NCBI GenBank assembly: GCA_905250125.1
Contig: CAJNOL010000937.1
Span: forward strand, 3,022-67,021
DNA from: Rotaria sordida
Lineage: Eukaryota > Rotifera > Eurotatoria > Philodinida > Philodinidae
Length of the DNA: 64,000 nucleotides
Direction of reading: 5' to 3'
A program made the translations under genes and the position numbers. Under the pieces are notes generated by a model that was not told the origin of the DNA, did not search any database, and saw only the letters and a list, made by a program, of their open reading frames with translations. Positions 47,529-60,234 of this stretch are shown here, one piece after another; the first letter of the stretch is position 1; every line of letters begins with the position of its first letter.

Positions 47529-48934
47529 GTTTTTGTAAAATTTTATGAAATTAACAACAAGAAAAAAAAAATTTTATTCGATCTAGTTGGAATATATAGA
47601 TATCTAATATTTGTACAAAGGTGTCATAGATTGAAAGAGTACTTCCGATTCTATCGTTTAATAGCTAATTAAAGAATTTGTTTTTTTCCTACTGGTCGAT
47701 ATTTGTTCAAAGATGTACTCCATGCTACTCAGAAAGAGAAATGCTTCCATTTCATATCCTATCGATCGATTGTGCTCTGATCAATGATAGACTTCACTTT
47801 CTTTAATTTTAAGTTCGATCCCGCTTTATAAATGAACAACAAACGGCTGACCATACCGAGATGCTAATAGAGTATATTTTCATTCTCTAATGAAATAGTT
47901 AAATATTCGATAGAGTCAACAGTTTTAAAGAGAAATCTAGCATCAAGGTTATTTTCATTGTTTTTAATACCAAAAAAAAAAATTCCGAACTGAGTATCTG
48001 AGATAATACACTAAATAATTTTCTGCATGTGTACGATGAAAGATTCACTTCAAAGAGAGAAAAATACTTTTCAACGTTTTGATATAATCTATGAATTAAT
48101 AGAATAAATCATGAAGAAATAAACATTTTGAAATATGATTTTAAACTTTTACAAAAAAGACAATTATCATTGAATATGTTAAGTATTTTTTAGATGATGA
48201 CAATGATAAATTATCTTTTGATTGTTGATCATATGAATGGTAAAACTATGCATATTCATAACATGAATATTGAAAATAAATTCGATGATGAAAAACTTCA
48301 ATTATATATTTTATTTGAATTTGAAATGAATTGATTTTTAATCTGTTTTTTAGTCATTTTATCATTTCTATAAAACAAATTACACAAAATAGTTTATTTT
48401 TAATAAGATACATTTTTTGTTGTATGTATTTTACTAGTCAAAACAAATAAACAGAGCTGAGTTTATTAAAATATTCCATGAAGAACAAATGAATCTTCTT
48501 TTTTTTTTTAATATAATATTTGTAAATTCATATTGTAAATCTACGTGTGTATAATTTTTATTTATTGGTATTTAGATATTTAGTATTTATTTTTTTGCTA
48601 AAATTTGTATTAATCAATGATGTTATTAAATAACAAAGCAATAAAAATTTCATATTATATTTTGTGTAATCGAAACAAAAAAAATGAAATTTTTTTATTT
48701 TATTTTCATAGATTCAATGGATAATTATTCGAGAAGAAGAAAGAAATTATTATTCCATTTGACGAATTAAAGAAGAAGAATACAGGATTTTTATTATCTT
48801 TTTTTTTCCCGTAACCTCGCGCTTTCTAATGTTAATCATAATTCATTTTTCATGTTATGTTTTCTTTTTTTTTCTATCTATACATGAATAAAACTCATTT
48901 CAGATTGTTAATTTAATTCATCTTGTTAAATAAC

Positions 48935-51900
48935 ATGGCCGAACATCGTTATTCAGTTGATTATGCTAAACTTGGAACATCAGCATGTAAAAAATGTAAA
49001 GCAAAAATTGCTAAAGGTGAAATACGTATTGCTAAATTAACACCTAGTCCATTTTCGGAAGGTGATATGATGAAAATTTATCATCATGTACAATGTATAT
49101 TTGATTCATTTCTTCATGCACGAGCAACAACAAAAATTATTGAAAGTTCAACTGATCTTGATGGATGGTTAAATATAAGTCCACTTGATAGAGAAATTAT
49201 TTTAGAACATATTAAACGTGTTCAAGAAGCAAAAGCTAATAAAACAACAACAACAACAAAATCACCAACAAAAAAACCAACAAAATCAGTTGCTTCACCA
49301 ACAAAAAAACCAACAAAATCAGTTGCTGCTGTAATTCCAAAACCAACAACAGTTACACCAATAAAGAAACCATTATTACCACCAACAGCATCTGCTTCGA
49401 GCGCAAACGACGATGATGATGATGATGAAATAACAATTGATAATGATGATATTGAAATTATTGATAAGAAAAAACCAATTGAAGAAAAAGAAGACACAAT
49501 AGATACAAAACCAACAACAACAAATGAAGTTCATATTTCAATAAATGATGATCCAAAACATCCAGATAATTCATTTCGACAATTTCGTGGTCTTTGTACG
49601 AAAATTGCTGAAATAAGTGGACATTTAGCTAAAACATCTATTGTTGAACAATTTATTACTTATGGTAGTGATGGTGAAAGTTATAAAGGTGAGAATATTA
49701 ATAAAAGTTTATTGATATTGAAGATAAAAGATTCTATTTTAAAAGCTAAAATAAAATTCATATTTTGTCAAAGTATTTACTATATTGAAATCTTAAAATT
49801 GAAGTTAACAAGGGAAACTTCTCAAATGATTAATTGTTATGGAGTTTGGACTATGTGCATCATGTAGATTCTAATTAATTATGAATATATTGAAAACACT
49901 TAGGGTCGTTAACTTATTATTGCTGAGATGCTGCATTTTTTTACAGCACTGTTTAAATCTTAATGAGAATAATTTATTGTGAAATTTTCAGATCTTTTGA
50001 TTCGCTTCTATCCTGAAATTAGAACATTAAATCTGCCTGTGTATATAAGCAATGAAATTCGAAAATGAGATTTCCTACTGTTCCTAGAGTGAAACCACGC
50101 TATACCACTTAAAAAATACTGTAAAAATGAAATATCTCAACAGCAATGAGTTAAGAACTCGAGCTCTTCTCAGGGTATTCATAACTCATTGAGGCCTACG
50201 TAATATACATAGGCTCAACTCAAAAGTGATTAATCATTTGGAGGACTTCTCTCGTAAGGAATAATTTCTCAAGAGAAAAAAAAAACAAAAGTCAATCAAA
50301 TAATCTCATATGATCACAGTTCATATCTGAAGATCACCAAAAATCTTGTCATAGTTCAATGAAATTTAAAACTGAGAAACTATTTATGATATTTAAATTG
50401 GATGTTATTACAAAAACAAGTTTTGTTTTTGACTTATGAATGTATGAAATTTGAATATCTAGAATTTTATCATTTCCTCGAGAAAAAAGAATTTCATTTC
50501 AGTTATTCAAACATAATTAATAATTTGAAATCGAAAACAGATGTTTCTAATTCTTTTCTTGAATTAGTAGAATGAATATTCTTCTTTTGTTTTAGGTAAT
50601 TTAAGTCTATTATTTCATCTTCTCTTACCAAGTAAAGGTTATAAATCAATAATTTATAATCTAAAATCCAAACAATTATGTAAACTTTTTTCAATAATTT
50701 TTCATGAAAATGTAAGTGCAATGATTCAAAAATGTGAAGAATGTGGTGGTAAGAAAAAATATACTTAAATAACAAATAATGAAGAAAGAAAATAAATCGA
50801 TTTGTTTTGTTTTTTTTTTCTTCTTTAATTCATTAGATGTTGCTGAAACTATAAGTGAATTTTATTCATCAACTACACATATAAAACCACTATCAAAAAC
50901 AATATTATCAAATTATGATATTGATAATTATTTACATGAATTAGGTCAAGTAACACGTGAACAAGATCAAATACAATTATTACGTAAAATAACTGAAAAA
51001 TCAACTGTTAATGATTTACGTATGTTTATTCGTCTTATTCAAAAAGATCTTGTACATATCAAATATTTATTTGATTTTTTTCTTTTCTTAAAATCTATTG
51101 ATTTTTTTTCAATTTTTTTTAGAAAATTAATGCAGGTCCAAAACATATTATTGATAGTCTTGGTCCAAATGCTTATGAAAGTTTTCAAGCAACAAATGAT
51201 TTAAAATCATTTATTAAACGTTATTTAGAACATAAAAATTCAATCGATAATGGTACACAACTTAATAAACAATTATCAATTAAAATTGAACTTATGACAC
51301 CAGGTTAGATATTTTTTTGTTTGTTTGTAAAGCACGATTTACAAAGGAGTGTTGAAATATAAAATTAAAAATTTGGAGCTTCCTCTTCTACACAGATGGC
51401 TTTGCAATAGCGGTTGCATCGTATTTCATATTGTAATCCTGCAAGAATTGGTCTAATAGCTTTTTAAATATAAAAGAAAAAGAAAATTTTATTTTTTTTG
51501 CTTATATTTTGAAGTTCATCCAATGCTTGCTGAACCATGTAAATCTGTTGATTTTGCATTTAAACGTTGTCCAAATGGTTTTTATGCTGAAGTAAAATAT
51601 GATGGTGAACGTTTACAATTACATAAAGATCAAACAAATAAATTTAAATTTTTTTCTCGAAGTTTAAAACCTGTTATTGAACATAAAATTGAACAAATAA
51701 GTCAATATGTTTTAAAAGCATTTCCAAAAGGTGAATCATTGATACTTGATGGTGAAATTTTATTAATTGATAGAAAGTAAAAAAAAGATTTTACGAATAG
51801 ATTTTTTGTTTTTGATTTTATTTAAACATTGTTTTTTGTTTTTAGAACAAGAAAACCATTACCATTTGGAACACTTGGTGTACATAAAAAGAAAGAATTT

Positions 51901-53916
51901 ACAGAAGCTAATGAAGCTTTTTTCATTTTCGATTGTCTTTATTATAATGGTCAAAGTCTTTTACGTAAGTTATTAAAAAATTTATTATTGACATTATATT
52001 GAAATTGTCGGGTATTTGAACTCATATTTTCGGGCATATAGAATCTCAAAAGGAGTCGAGTTTTAGAGAGTGATGATTGGAAGGAAAATTTGTATGACTA
52101 GAAGTAGATGTTATGATTCGAAGAATATCATAAAAATTTGAGTGAAAAATTTTTCCTTATATATTTAAAGAAGTTTAATTTCAATTATTCATTAAAAATG
52201 TTTTTACTGTCGGATGATTTATAGAGTTTCGTTTATATGTAATTTTAGCACAAAAGTTGAGAAGTTTTAATGCATGAATTATTTAATAAATCGTTTTTTC
52301 TTTTGTACTTTAGACAAGACATTAACAGAACGTCGAGAAATTCTTACTGAACATATGAAACCAATTGAAAATCGTATTCTTCTTTCGGAATTAAAAACAA
52401 TCAATAAAAAAAGTGATCTTAAACATTTAATCAATTTTACAATTGCCGAAGGACTTGAAGGTTTAGTTCTTAAGGTAAATGTTTATTTTATACGTAGGAA
52501 AAAGATGACGATAAACATTCTTAAAAAAGTCAAACCCAATGTTTGAACAAGACTTTTTTTTGCAATCAATTGTTTCTGAGGCATTAAAAAATTTATTTTA
52601 ACCCACGAACTCGTTCCTATGGACTTCTGAAACCGAGTTAAGATCGTGTCGTCCATAGATAGATCTAATGGTTCTTAGAATATCATTTAAAGTTTCAGCT
52701 GAAAAGGATGTTCTTTTCTTGAGATATTGAATTTTCAAGTAAACTCAATTTTGTGATATGTCTCTAGTAAACGACTATTTTTTGAAAACTCAATATCTTA
52801 ATAAAATAACATTCTTGTCAACTGGAAGTTTGAGAATATCGTACAGTCGGCATCAAATACTGCCTGGCGATGAGTCCTTTTATGCTGTTTCTAGTCGTAA
52901 TGGAACGTCCTTGTAGGCTCTCAATATGAGTTCAAACGGGATGTATCAGTTCTGGTGGTTCTCTTGTTAGTATCTTTAATTAATTTTTATAAAGACAATA
53001 ATCATTTAATGTATTTGTTATTTCAAAATTGTTGAATTGATTTGACTTTTACATATTCATACGAATGTTTGTCTAACTGGTCGAGTGTATTGTTTTTAAA
53101 CAATGTTTTTTTGCTTAAGAATCCTGATGGAATCTACGAACCAAATAAACGTCATTGGCTTAAAGTTAAAAAAGACTATTTAATGGAAGGTACAATGGCT
53201 GATACAGCCGATTTAGTTGTCCTCGGTGCTTATTATGGTACAGGTAAAAAAGGTGGTTTAATGAGTGTTTTTTTACTTGGTTGTTATGATTCAAAAACTG
53301 ATCAATGGTATACTGTGTAAGTAATCATTGAATCGTATGTTGAACCGTTTTATTTTTTTTTTCTTTTGTTCTTTTCAGAGCAAAATGTGGTAGTGGTTTT
53401 GATGATGCAACATTAGAAAAACTTCAAATTGAATTAAAACCAAATATGACAAAAATATCAAAAAATCCAAATCAAATACCTAAATGGTTGAATATTAGTC
53501 GTGATCTTATACCAGATTTTATTGTTATTGATCCCAAAAAATCACCTGTTTGGGAAATAACTGTGAATATTCTTTCTTTTTTTTCTTTTGATTGATCTAT
53601 TACAATAATTTACTATCAAAAACTTACTTTTTTTCTCAGGGTGCTGAATTTTCTAAATCAAAACAACATACAGCAAATGGTATTTCAATTCGATTTCCTC
53701 GTATAACAAAAGTTCGTGATGATAAAACATGGAAAGAAGCAACAAATCTTGATTATTTAACTGTACTTTTTGAAAAATCAAAACCAGCAAAAAAAGAAAA
53801 TGATGATGATGAAGACGAAGAAAATCTTGTATGTTAATATTAAATAAAATAAACATCTCTCAAAAAAGAAATCTTTTTTTTTTCTTCTATAGTTTCATTT
53901 TGGTGATACAAATAAC

Positions 53917-53951
<35 letters not shown>

Positions 53952-54387
53952 TAATAATAGTCCACAAAAACCAACACCATCTTCAACACCAACTAAACGT
54001 AAATTACTTGAAATTGAATCTGATGATGAAATTGAAATACAACCAAAACCAAATAAAATTCTACGTAAATCATTACCAAATAGTTTACTTAAACTTAATT
54101 TTCCAAATATATTTGATAATCAATTTATTTATTTATCATCATCATTACCAATGGATGAATATAATAATTTAAAACGACATATTGAAGCATTTGGTGGTAA
54201 AGTACTTTCACCTAAAGATATTGATAATGATAAACAATTATTACGTATAACACATTGTGTTGGAGAAAAAGATGCAACATTTGATAAAATTGATTTAATT
54301 AAAAAAAAAGTTCAAACTAATGTTACACATATATCATTGCCAACTGTTTATGTTTGGAAATGTATTGCAAATAAAACAAAACTTTAA
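48935..54387 (+). CDS. LIG3: DNA ligase 3
   Basis: Eleven exons (48935-49688, 50596-50748, 50837-51051, 51123-51303, 51515-51776, 51846-51964, 52314-52474, 53120-53316, 53379-53562, 53640-53828, 53893-54387) sum to 2910 nt and give 969 residues. The ATP-dependent ligase seals nicks in base-excision and single-strand-break repair and in mitochondrial DNA. The N-terminal PARP-type zinc finger has Cys18, Cys21, a His at 50/51 and Cys54. A Pro/Thr/Lys-rich linker with an acidic run follows, then the ligase core with motif I EVKYDGERLQ (adenylated Lys about 462), EGLEGLVLK, KRHWLKVKKDYL and FSKSKQHTANGISIRFPR. Near the C-terminus come a poly-Asn run and a BRCT-like domain ending VYVWKCIANKTKL, the partner surface for XRCC1 in animals. 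The start is the ATG giving MAEHRYSVDYAKLG. No mitochondrial leader is obvious. Introns 1 (907 nt) and 7 (645 nt) are enlarged. Confidence 0.95.
52598..52965. mobile_element. Foldback family member B, in a LIG3 intron
   Basis: The core contains AGTTTCAGCTGAAAAGGATG and GAGATATTGAATTTTCAAGT, which match member A at about 28235-28275 (AGTTTCAGTCGAAAAGAATG and CAGATATTGAATTTTCAAGT). The left part (CTGAAACCGAGTTAAGATCG) and the right flank (CTCAATATGAGTTCAAACGG) also match A. It fills most of the 645-nt intron 7. Confidence 0.7.
53915..53958 (+). repeat. AAT microsatellite coding poly-Asn in LIG3
   Basis: A run of AAT codons interrupted by one GAT encodes about a dozen Asn in the linker before the BRCT domain. 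Repeat length is likely variable between alleles. Confidence 0.85.
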
Positions 54388-56414
54388 AGACTTTCTATGT
54401 AGATACTTTTCTTTGTATAAAGTAAAAAATAATCCCGGAAATTTTTGTGTTTTTTTTTTGTGTAATTTGTGAATAGAATTTTTTCTTTTGTCTTTGGTGT
54501 TGTGATATTAGTTTAAAAAAAATTAAACAAAGTATACTTCAAAAAATTTTATAAAAATTTTTTGAATGGAAATCATTTTGTTTTTAGTTTTAGGAATTTT
54601 TGTTTTCATCCTTTTGATTGATAATCTAAAATAGACTATGAAGAAAATAATATATGCTATAGATAATAAAGAAAAATGTGTTAGAGACATATCATAGAAT
54701 ATGATCGATGTTCTTAACATAGTAATTTAGGTGGTATTAGAACGTTTTTCTCCTATTTCTGATTAATAATATTCTTTTTTTATTTGTATCATTACTCTAT
54801 ATGAATAAATACAATGTAATCCTGACTTTTGTGTAACAATTATCGTTTGGTTTGATTTTCTTTATTATATGATAAATTAATCTATATATATATATTGTTC
54901 AAAGCTTAACAGTAAACTATGAATTAAGAAACGTATGACATTCAAAAATTACATATAATTAGACCATTACATATTCCGAAATCAAAGGATTCTACTGATG
55001 AAGTATTTGTGAGATTTTTGTTTTTTTTTCAAAATTTTTCAACTTTACATAGAATTGTTTTTGTTTTATATATAACTTTTTTCTTCTACAAGATGTACTC
55101 CATAACCGAAGAAAAATTTACAATTCATATATGATTCAATTTATTTTTAAATATAATACGTAAAAAGAGTTCATCATATTTATGAAAAATTAATGACTTT
55201 AAAGTAAAGTATTTGTTTGTCCTTTTACTACTAATGATCAAATGTTCTTTTGTTTTCATTGCAGAAATTTAAAAGTGTTCATTATATTTTCTACGTTATT
55301 ATGTTTAATGAATGAATATATCTTTAACTATTATCTCGTTTAGTAGCAAATTTATTTTTGTTGTAGTATGATGCTAGCAATAATAATTCATACGAATAGA
55401 TTCTGAATAATGATCAATTGATGAAATTATTGATAAACTTTCAAAAATATGTCAATTAGTAATTGATATAAATTAAATTTTGTTAATAAATTCTTTTTAT
55501 CTTTTTGTTTTGAGAATTGAATCAATAAATGTAAATATATTTTAGAGAAAAAAAAAATCATGAACGATCTTATAATAATAATAATATTAATAATAATAAT
55601 AATAGAAAAGGATGAAAAAGAAGAAGAAGACATCATTAGAATTTTACATTGTTCATCATAAACAAAAAACCTTATATATATGATTATAATATAAACAAAA
55701 TGAATAAATCTGAAAAGTTTCTCGTCATATTTCTCTATTTTGCCTACATTATTCAGATTAAAATTTCTTAATACATAATTAAAAAATTATATGCGAATAT
55801 ATTACAAAATTTACACGATTGATAAAGCTATCACAAAATTATATAATTTATGACTATTAATGTTGATGAAGACAATTCTAATAAAATTATTAATTCAAAA
55901 TGAAAATTGGAGCTTCTTTTTTATGTTTAAATAAGTGCAAAAGTCTTTGATCAAAAAATATCTTTTTTTTTTATTTACATAAAATACATCGTAATATGAT
56001 GCATAATATATTCAAGAACAATACTTGCTATTTATAAATTCTTTGTAGTAGGCTACATTATTTCCTTTTTTTTTTTGAATAAAGTTCATCTTTAGAAAAA
56101 AAAACAATTAACTTTTCTTTTTTTATATTGTATTTTCTATTTATATTAGAAAGATAATTTACCTTTTGGAAAAATTTTTCTAACACTACATATGTTTAAT
56201 TGAAGTTTTTTGTTTTAAAACAATTATTCATAATGAAAAACATAATCACAATATGGAATAAAATTTCAAAAATAAACAGATTTTAATAATCGAATGTTAT
56301 TGACATATTTTTCTATTTAAATATCTGTCATGTTTATGTGTAGAATTTAATTTCATCATCTAGACAAAGAAAAGAAACTTGAGATCAATAGTCTACATGT
56401 TTTAATGAGTTTAT

Positions 56415-56555
56415 TTAACCCTTTGGTTACTAACGACGCATATATGCGTCATGAACTTAACTCTCATTTGAAATGAAACGAATGTCATCACTTATAATGT
56501 ACATTTATTAGATGTATTTGAATGAATGTCAACGGCAGGCAACCGAAGCTTTCTA
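56415..56555 (+). mobile_element. piggyBac-like terminus at TTAA
   Basis: TTAA followed at once by CCCTTTGG, then a perfect 16-bp palindrome GACGCATATATGCGTC (56435-56450). A TTAA target followed by CCC is the hallmark of piggyBac-superfamily ends, which often carry an inner palindrome. A weakly complementary block, CGGCAGGCAACCGAAG, near 56532 could be the other end of a short non-autonomous element, but a closing GGGTTAA is not present. No transposase nearby. Confidence 0.5.
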
Positions 56556-57340
56556 CATCATTATTTTGTTAAGGTTTATGCTAGACTTCTGCGGTAAGAA
56601 AACACAAACATGTGTGATTTACAACTACTTTCTATTACGTATGTTTATCTTTTGTTATTAATCAAAAATTTAATAAAATTTTGCATGTTTAAATATTTAA
56701 AAATTGTTGACAATGTTCTTAAAATAAAAATACAGATATAATTTAGAATTTAATAAGACATTTTTTTTTGCAACTTTGGTTTTTTTCCCGTTTTATTTTC
56801 AAAATTCAATATTTTCATCATCGATTCATATATGTGTTCCATCTCAAGATAATCTTTACATATTATGATATGAAAAAAAAAAAATAATACTTGGAATTTT
56901 TTATTACTATATCCGAGAGATAATGAATACTGTTATATGAATAATGTAGATTAATATGAAAATCTAACTCGCATAAGAAAAATTATGATGACATTAAGAT
57001 GAAGTCTTCTTCAATCGAGAAGACTCTTCAATAAGATTCGTGCATTTTAAGTAAATGAAAATAATTGTAAGTGCTATTTCTTCATGAAATACTCAGTTAT
57101 GATTGAAAGGAAGTTATTCAACATCACTTTTGGAAAAAAAACAAATCCCTTGTTTTTTTTAATTAATCAAGATTTGATCTCAGTAATGGACGTTTTTTAA
57201 TAGAATTCTATGATTTTTGAAACTAAAAGGGCATTATAAAAATCTCATAAAAAAAACAGACATTTCTTTTTACAATCTTTTCTTTTTATTTTTTAATCAT
57301 ATCTGTAATCGTTTTCATACTTGTCATTGCTGATATATAA

Positions 57341-57550
57341 CCAGTGTGGCAGCCTGAAGCAGCCAACATTGGAAGCGTGGGTAGGAGAATCGCAACGCTT
57401 TGCAAAGGGAAAGTATCTTTCTTCTAAGATAATGCAAAACAAGAAATTCCAATTCTGCTAGGGAAAAAAACAAAAACATTCACATGGTGGCGGATGTATT
57501 ACACCTCCGGCACACCCCATCTCGTATTCGAGTCACCACTCTTTAGAGCA
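57341..57550. other. GC-rich island, possible structured RNA or tRNA-like relic
   Basis: About 210 bp far richer in G and C than anything within several kilobases. The second half (57486-57539) starts GTGGCGG and ends TCACCAC, which pair with one mismatch, and encloses the small hairpin CTCGTATTCGAG. CGTATTCGAGTC also resembles a B-box of RNA polymerase III promoters. The fold is not a standard tRNA, and I could not assign a known RNA family. No long open frame crosses it. Confidence 0.35.
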
Positions 57551-59796
57551 TAGAGAATTTGTTTTCGATTTTTTTTTTATTTAATTAAATTCTGTTTTTT
57601 TTTTCAAATCAAATATTTACTGTGATAGATAAATATGTTTATTATTATAGATTTTAATGTATGTTTTAAGCGTGACTTCTTTTTTTTTTTCTTTTTGATG
57701 GAAGTCACATATTTTCACTAGATAATTATGTTAATATGATAGTCATCTAACATAAGATTGGTAATATCTCATTTTTCAAGTATTATATACATCTATATAA
57801 TTAATAGTTATCATGAACTACTCTTTAGTCATAACGAGGTATGCCACTCATTTAATTTTGTTGTCCTTGATGCATATTTATTATTACAACATATTATTTA
57901 ATCAAAAAGTAAGATTAGAAAACATTCTTCTGTTATATTAAGATTGAATAGATTTTGATGAATTACTTGGAGAATTAGTCAAGATCGAAATGGATAGAAA
58001 GTGTCTATGTTTTCTTTCTATCGATTGGTTGATTATTGATTACTGTTTTTTCTTCTTGACATTTCTATCAATCAATCAAATTGTATTGAAATAGATTAGA
58101 AGTACATTGGTTTCTTTATTTTTTCATCTAAACAGATCGTAAAACAGAAATAGAGAAATATACATAATTATTTTCTTTATTTGAATACGGAATAAAAAAA
58201 AACTAATAAACATGCATGTAATGTTCTTATCGTGTAATTATAAATTTATTATCAATGTGCATAATACTATGACAAAGAAAGACGAAAGAGTAAATAAGAA
58301 CGACGGCAAGCATAAGACAAAAGAAAAGGAAATTCAATCAGTTCCGAAAAACGATCTATTCTTCATATCACAATATTTACTATTTTTTTTTATACAAAAG
58401 TTAGAAGGAAATTGACACAATATAGGGCATGTGCAGCCATCATTATTGGTAATTACGTATTTGATTGTGGGAATTTCTTTTGTTAATTTTTCTGATTAAA
58501 AAGTACGATGAATAAATCGTTCAATACACGTATATGTGATGCTTCTAGAATATTTATTTGACTATCTACATTTTCTTATTATTATTTTTTTTCTTTTTTA
58601 TTCTTATATAAAGATGGATTTTTATCTTACAGTTGAGTTTTCTTTTCTTTTTTTTTTTGTCTTATTAATATTATTATCAATTCATATTGGCATTATTAAA
58701 TAATAATATTATTAAATCGAATAATGAAGAAGGTATTAATAAAAAATGAATTTTATTCATTTTTAATGAAAAGTTTTTCTTCTTAATTAGTGAGAAAAAT
58801 ATTTCTTTTTTTTTTTATTTTTCAATTTATTTTAAAGTTTGTTGAGGTAGGTAGTATGTTCTTGATAAAAACAAAAAAAAAACATTTACATTTACTATTT
58901 AGTTTTAAATAAAAGTAAAAATACAAAAAAAAAAGTTAAATTTTTAGAAAAATATCAAAACACTTCTCATGTTTTTTTTTCTATTGATGATTTTTATTTG
59001 CTTTTATTTAAACAAATCTTGTAGAATATTCTATTACAATAATTATTATACTTAAAAAATTTAATTTAAAATCAATTAAAATCTACATTTTGCTTTTTAA
59101 TTATTGATAAATTTATTCATTTCTTTTTGATTTACAAGGAAATGGGCAATCAACTTATGTTGATAATGTATGTATGAGTAATTATGTTTCTATCATACGT
59201 AATTTCTATGAAAGTTAAGCATTGTATGATGTTGACCTTTATAATTCTAGTGGAATTCTTTTATTAGTTTTTTAAGGTTGATTCTATTATCCCTAGACTG
59301 ATATTTACTACCATTAACATTATAGAAATTTAATACTTACATATTCAGTTGGATGATATTATAAACATATCTATTATGAAATGTGATGTTATTAGTTTTT
59401 TCTTTTATATTTGTCTACTAGGTATCTAAGATTTCCTTTTTCTGTTATGTAATTTGAAAAACAAAAACGACAAATAATGTCACGTTGATAGGAAAATATG
59501 TTGTTAATCGTCTTGTTTTTTCATGAGTTTTTATTTATTAATGCGAAATGATAGGAGTAACATTGCATGTACGAAGAGTCGATATTAACATAGATATATG
59601 AATTATTTCATTTTGGATAAGGCTTATTATTTGTTGTTTGGATTTTTTTTTCTCAATCTTCTTAGAAATCTTAATATTAATGATTTCATGAAGACACAGA
59701 TTCGAAAGATAGATAATAATTTAATGTGACAAGGAATGTGTCAAAGCTAAGAAAAGAATATTATATAAACATCAAATATGTCTGTTTTTTTTTCTT

Positions 59797-59821
59797 TTTC
59801 TTCTTCTTCTTCTTCTTCTAC
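59797..59821. repeat. CTT microsatellite
   Basis: Tandem CTT/TTC units in gene-free DNA, which generate Ser- or Glu-rich spurious frames on both strands. Confidence 0.8.
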
Positions 59822-60185
59822 TTTGGCCGAGTTATTAATCTCTGAGATGAAATTTTTTTGCTTTGATTTAATTGAAGAGAAAAAATGGATTTTAGAAATT
59901 CTAATAGAACATTTTTTCTTATTGTTTAATATACTTAATATCAAAGTATATGCTGTTTTCATCTTTTAGATCATTATATATAAATAGTCATAAAATGCGT
60001 CATTTAACATATCTTTATAATCAAACTAATTATCTTCAAGAAAAAAGTTTATGTAACTTTATTGTTAATTATAATAATCATCATACATAAAGATCAACTA
60101 TATTTTATAAAACGAGAGCTTTATTATGATATAAATTCTCTAAGAGCTTTTTGTTTTGTTCTTTTTTTTCTTCAAAGTCATAAAA

Positions 60186-60186
<1 letters not shown>

Positions 60187-60233
<47 letters not shown>
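60187..60233 (+). repeat. ATT microsatellite abutting a start codon
   Basis: About fifteen uninterrupted ATT units end two bases before the ATG of the receptor gene, so the repeat lies in its 5' untranslated region. Confidence 0.95.
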
Positions 60234-60234
60234 T

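Larger units (their letters stand above)
40536..48934. other. 8.4 kb without an intact gene
   Basis: AT-rich DNA with scattered decayed fragments. There is an inverted pair near 42451/42695, a short frame at 45436-45561 (MSKATAIQCHIDNLVEKYRD...), a Cys/His-rich piece at about 46739-46860, and a helix-turn-helix-like piece at 47459-47528. None joins into a supportable gene. The promoters of ALDH6A1 and LIG3 must lie at its two ends. Confidence 0.5.
54388..60186. other. 5.8 kb without a gene
   Basis: Extremely AT-rich, with many T and A runs, an ATA/TAA microsatellite at about 55575-55605 and CTT repeats at about 59797-59821. A piggyBac-like end (56415) and a GC-rich block (57341-57550) are the only structured pieces I see. 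The frame at 58212-58415 has no recognisable motif. Confidence 0.5.

Noticed and set aside
48923..48934. Longer start for DNA ligase 3 four codons upstream
   Set aside because: The upstream codon is TTG, not ATG. The ATG at 48935 gives the conserved N-terminus of the zinc finger.
49222..49497. Minus-strand Val/Phe/Ser-rich frame
   Set aside because: It is the complement of the low-complexity Pro/Thr/Lys linker of DNA ligase 3.
53831..54172. Plus-strand frame rich in Ile and His
   Set aside because: It is a shifted frame across LIG3 exon 11 and its AAT repeat. The correct frame continues into the BRCT domain.
59747..59969. Glu-rich and Ser-rich frames on both strands
   Set aside because: Produced by the CTT microsatellite. 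No other coding signal.
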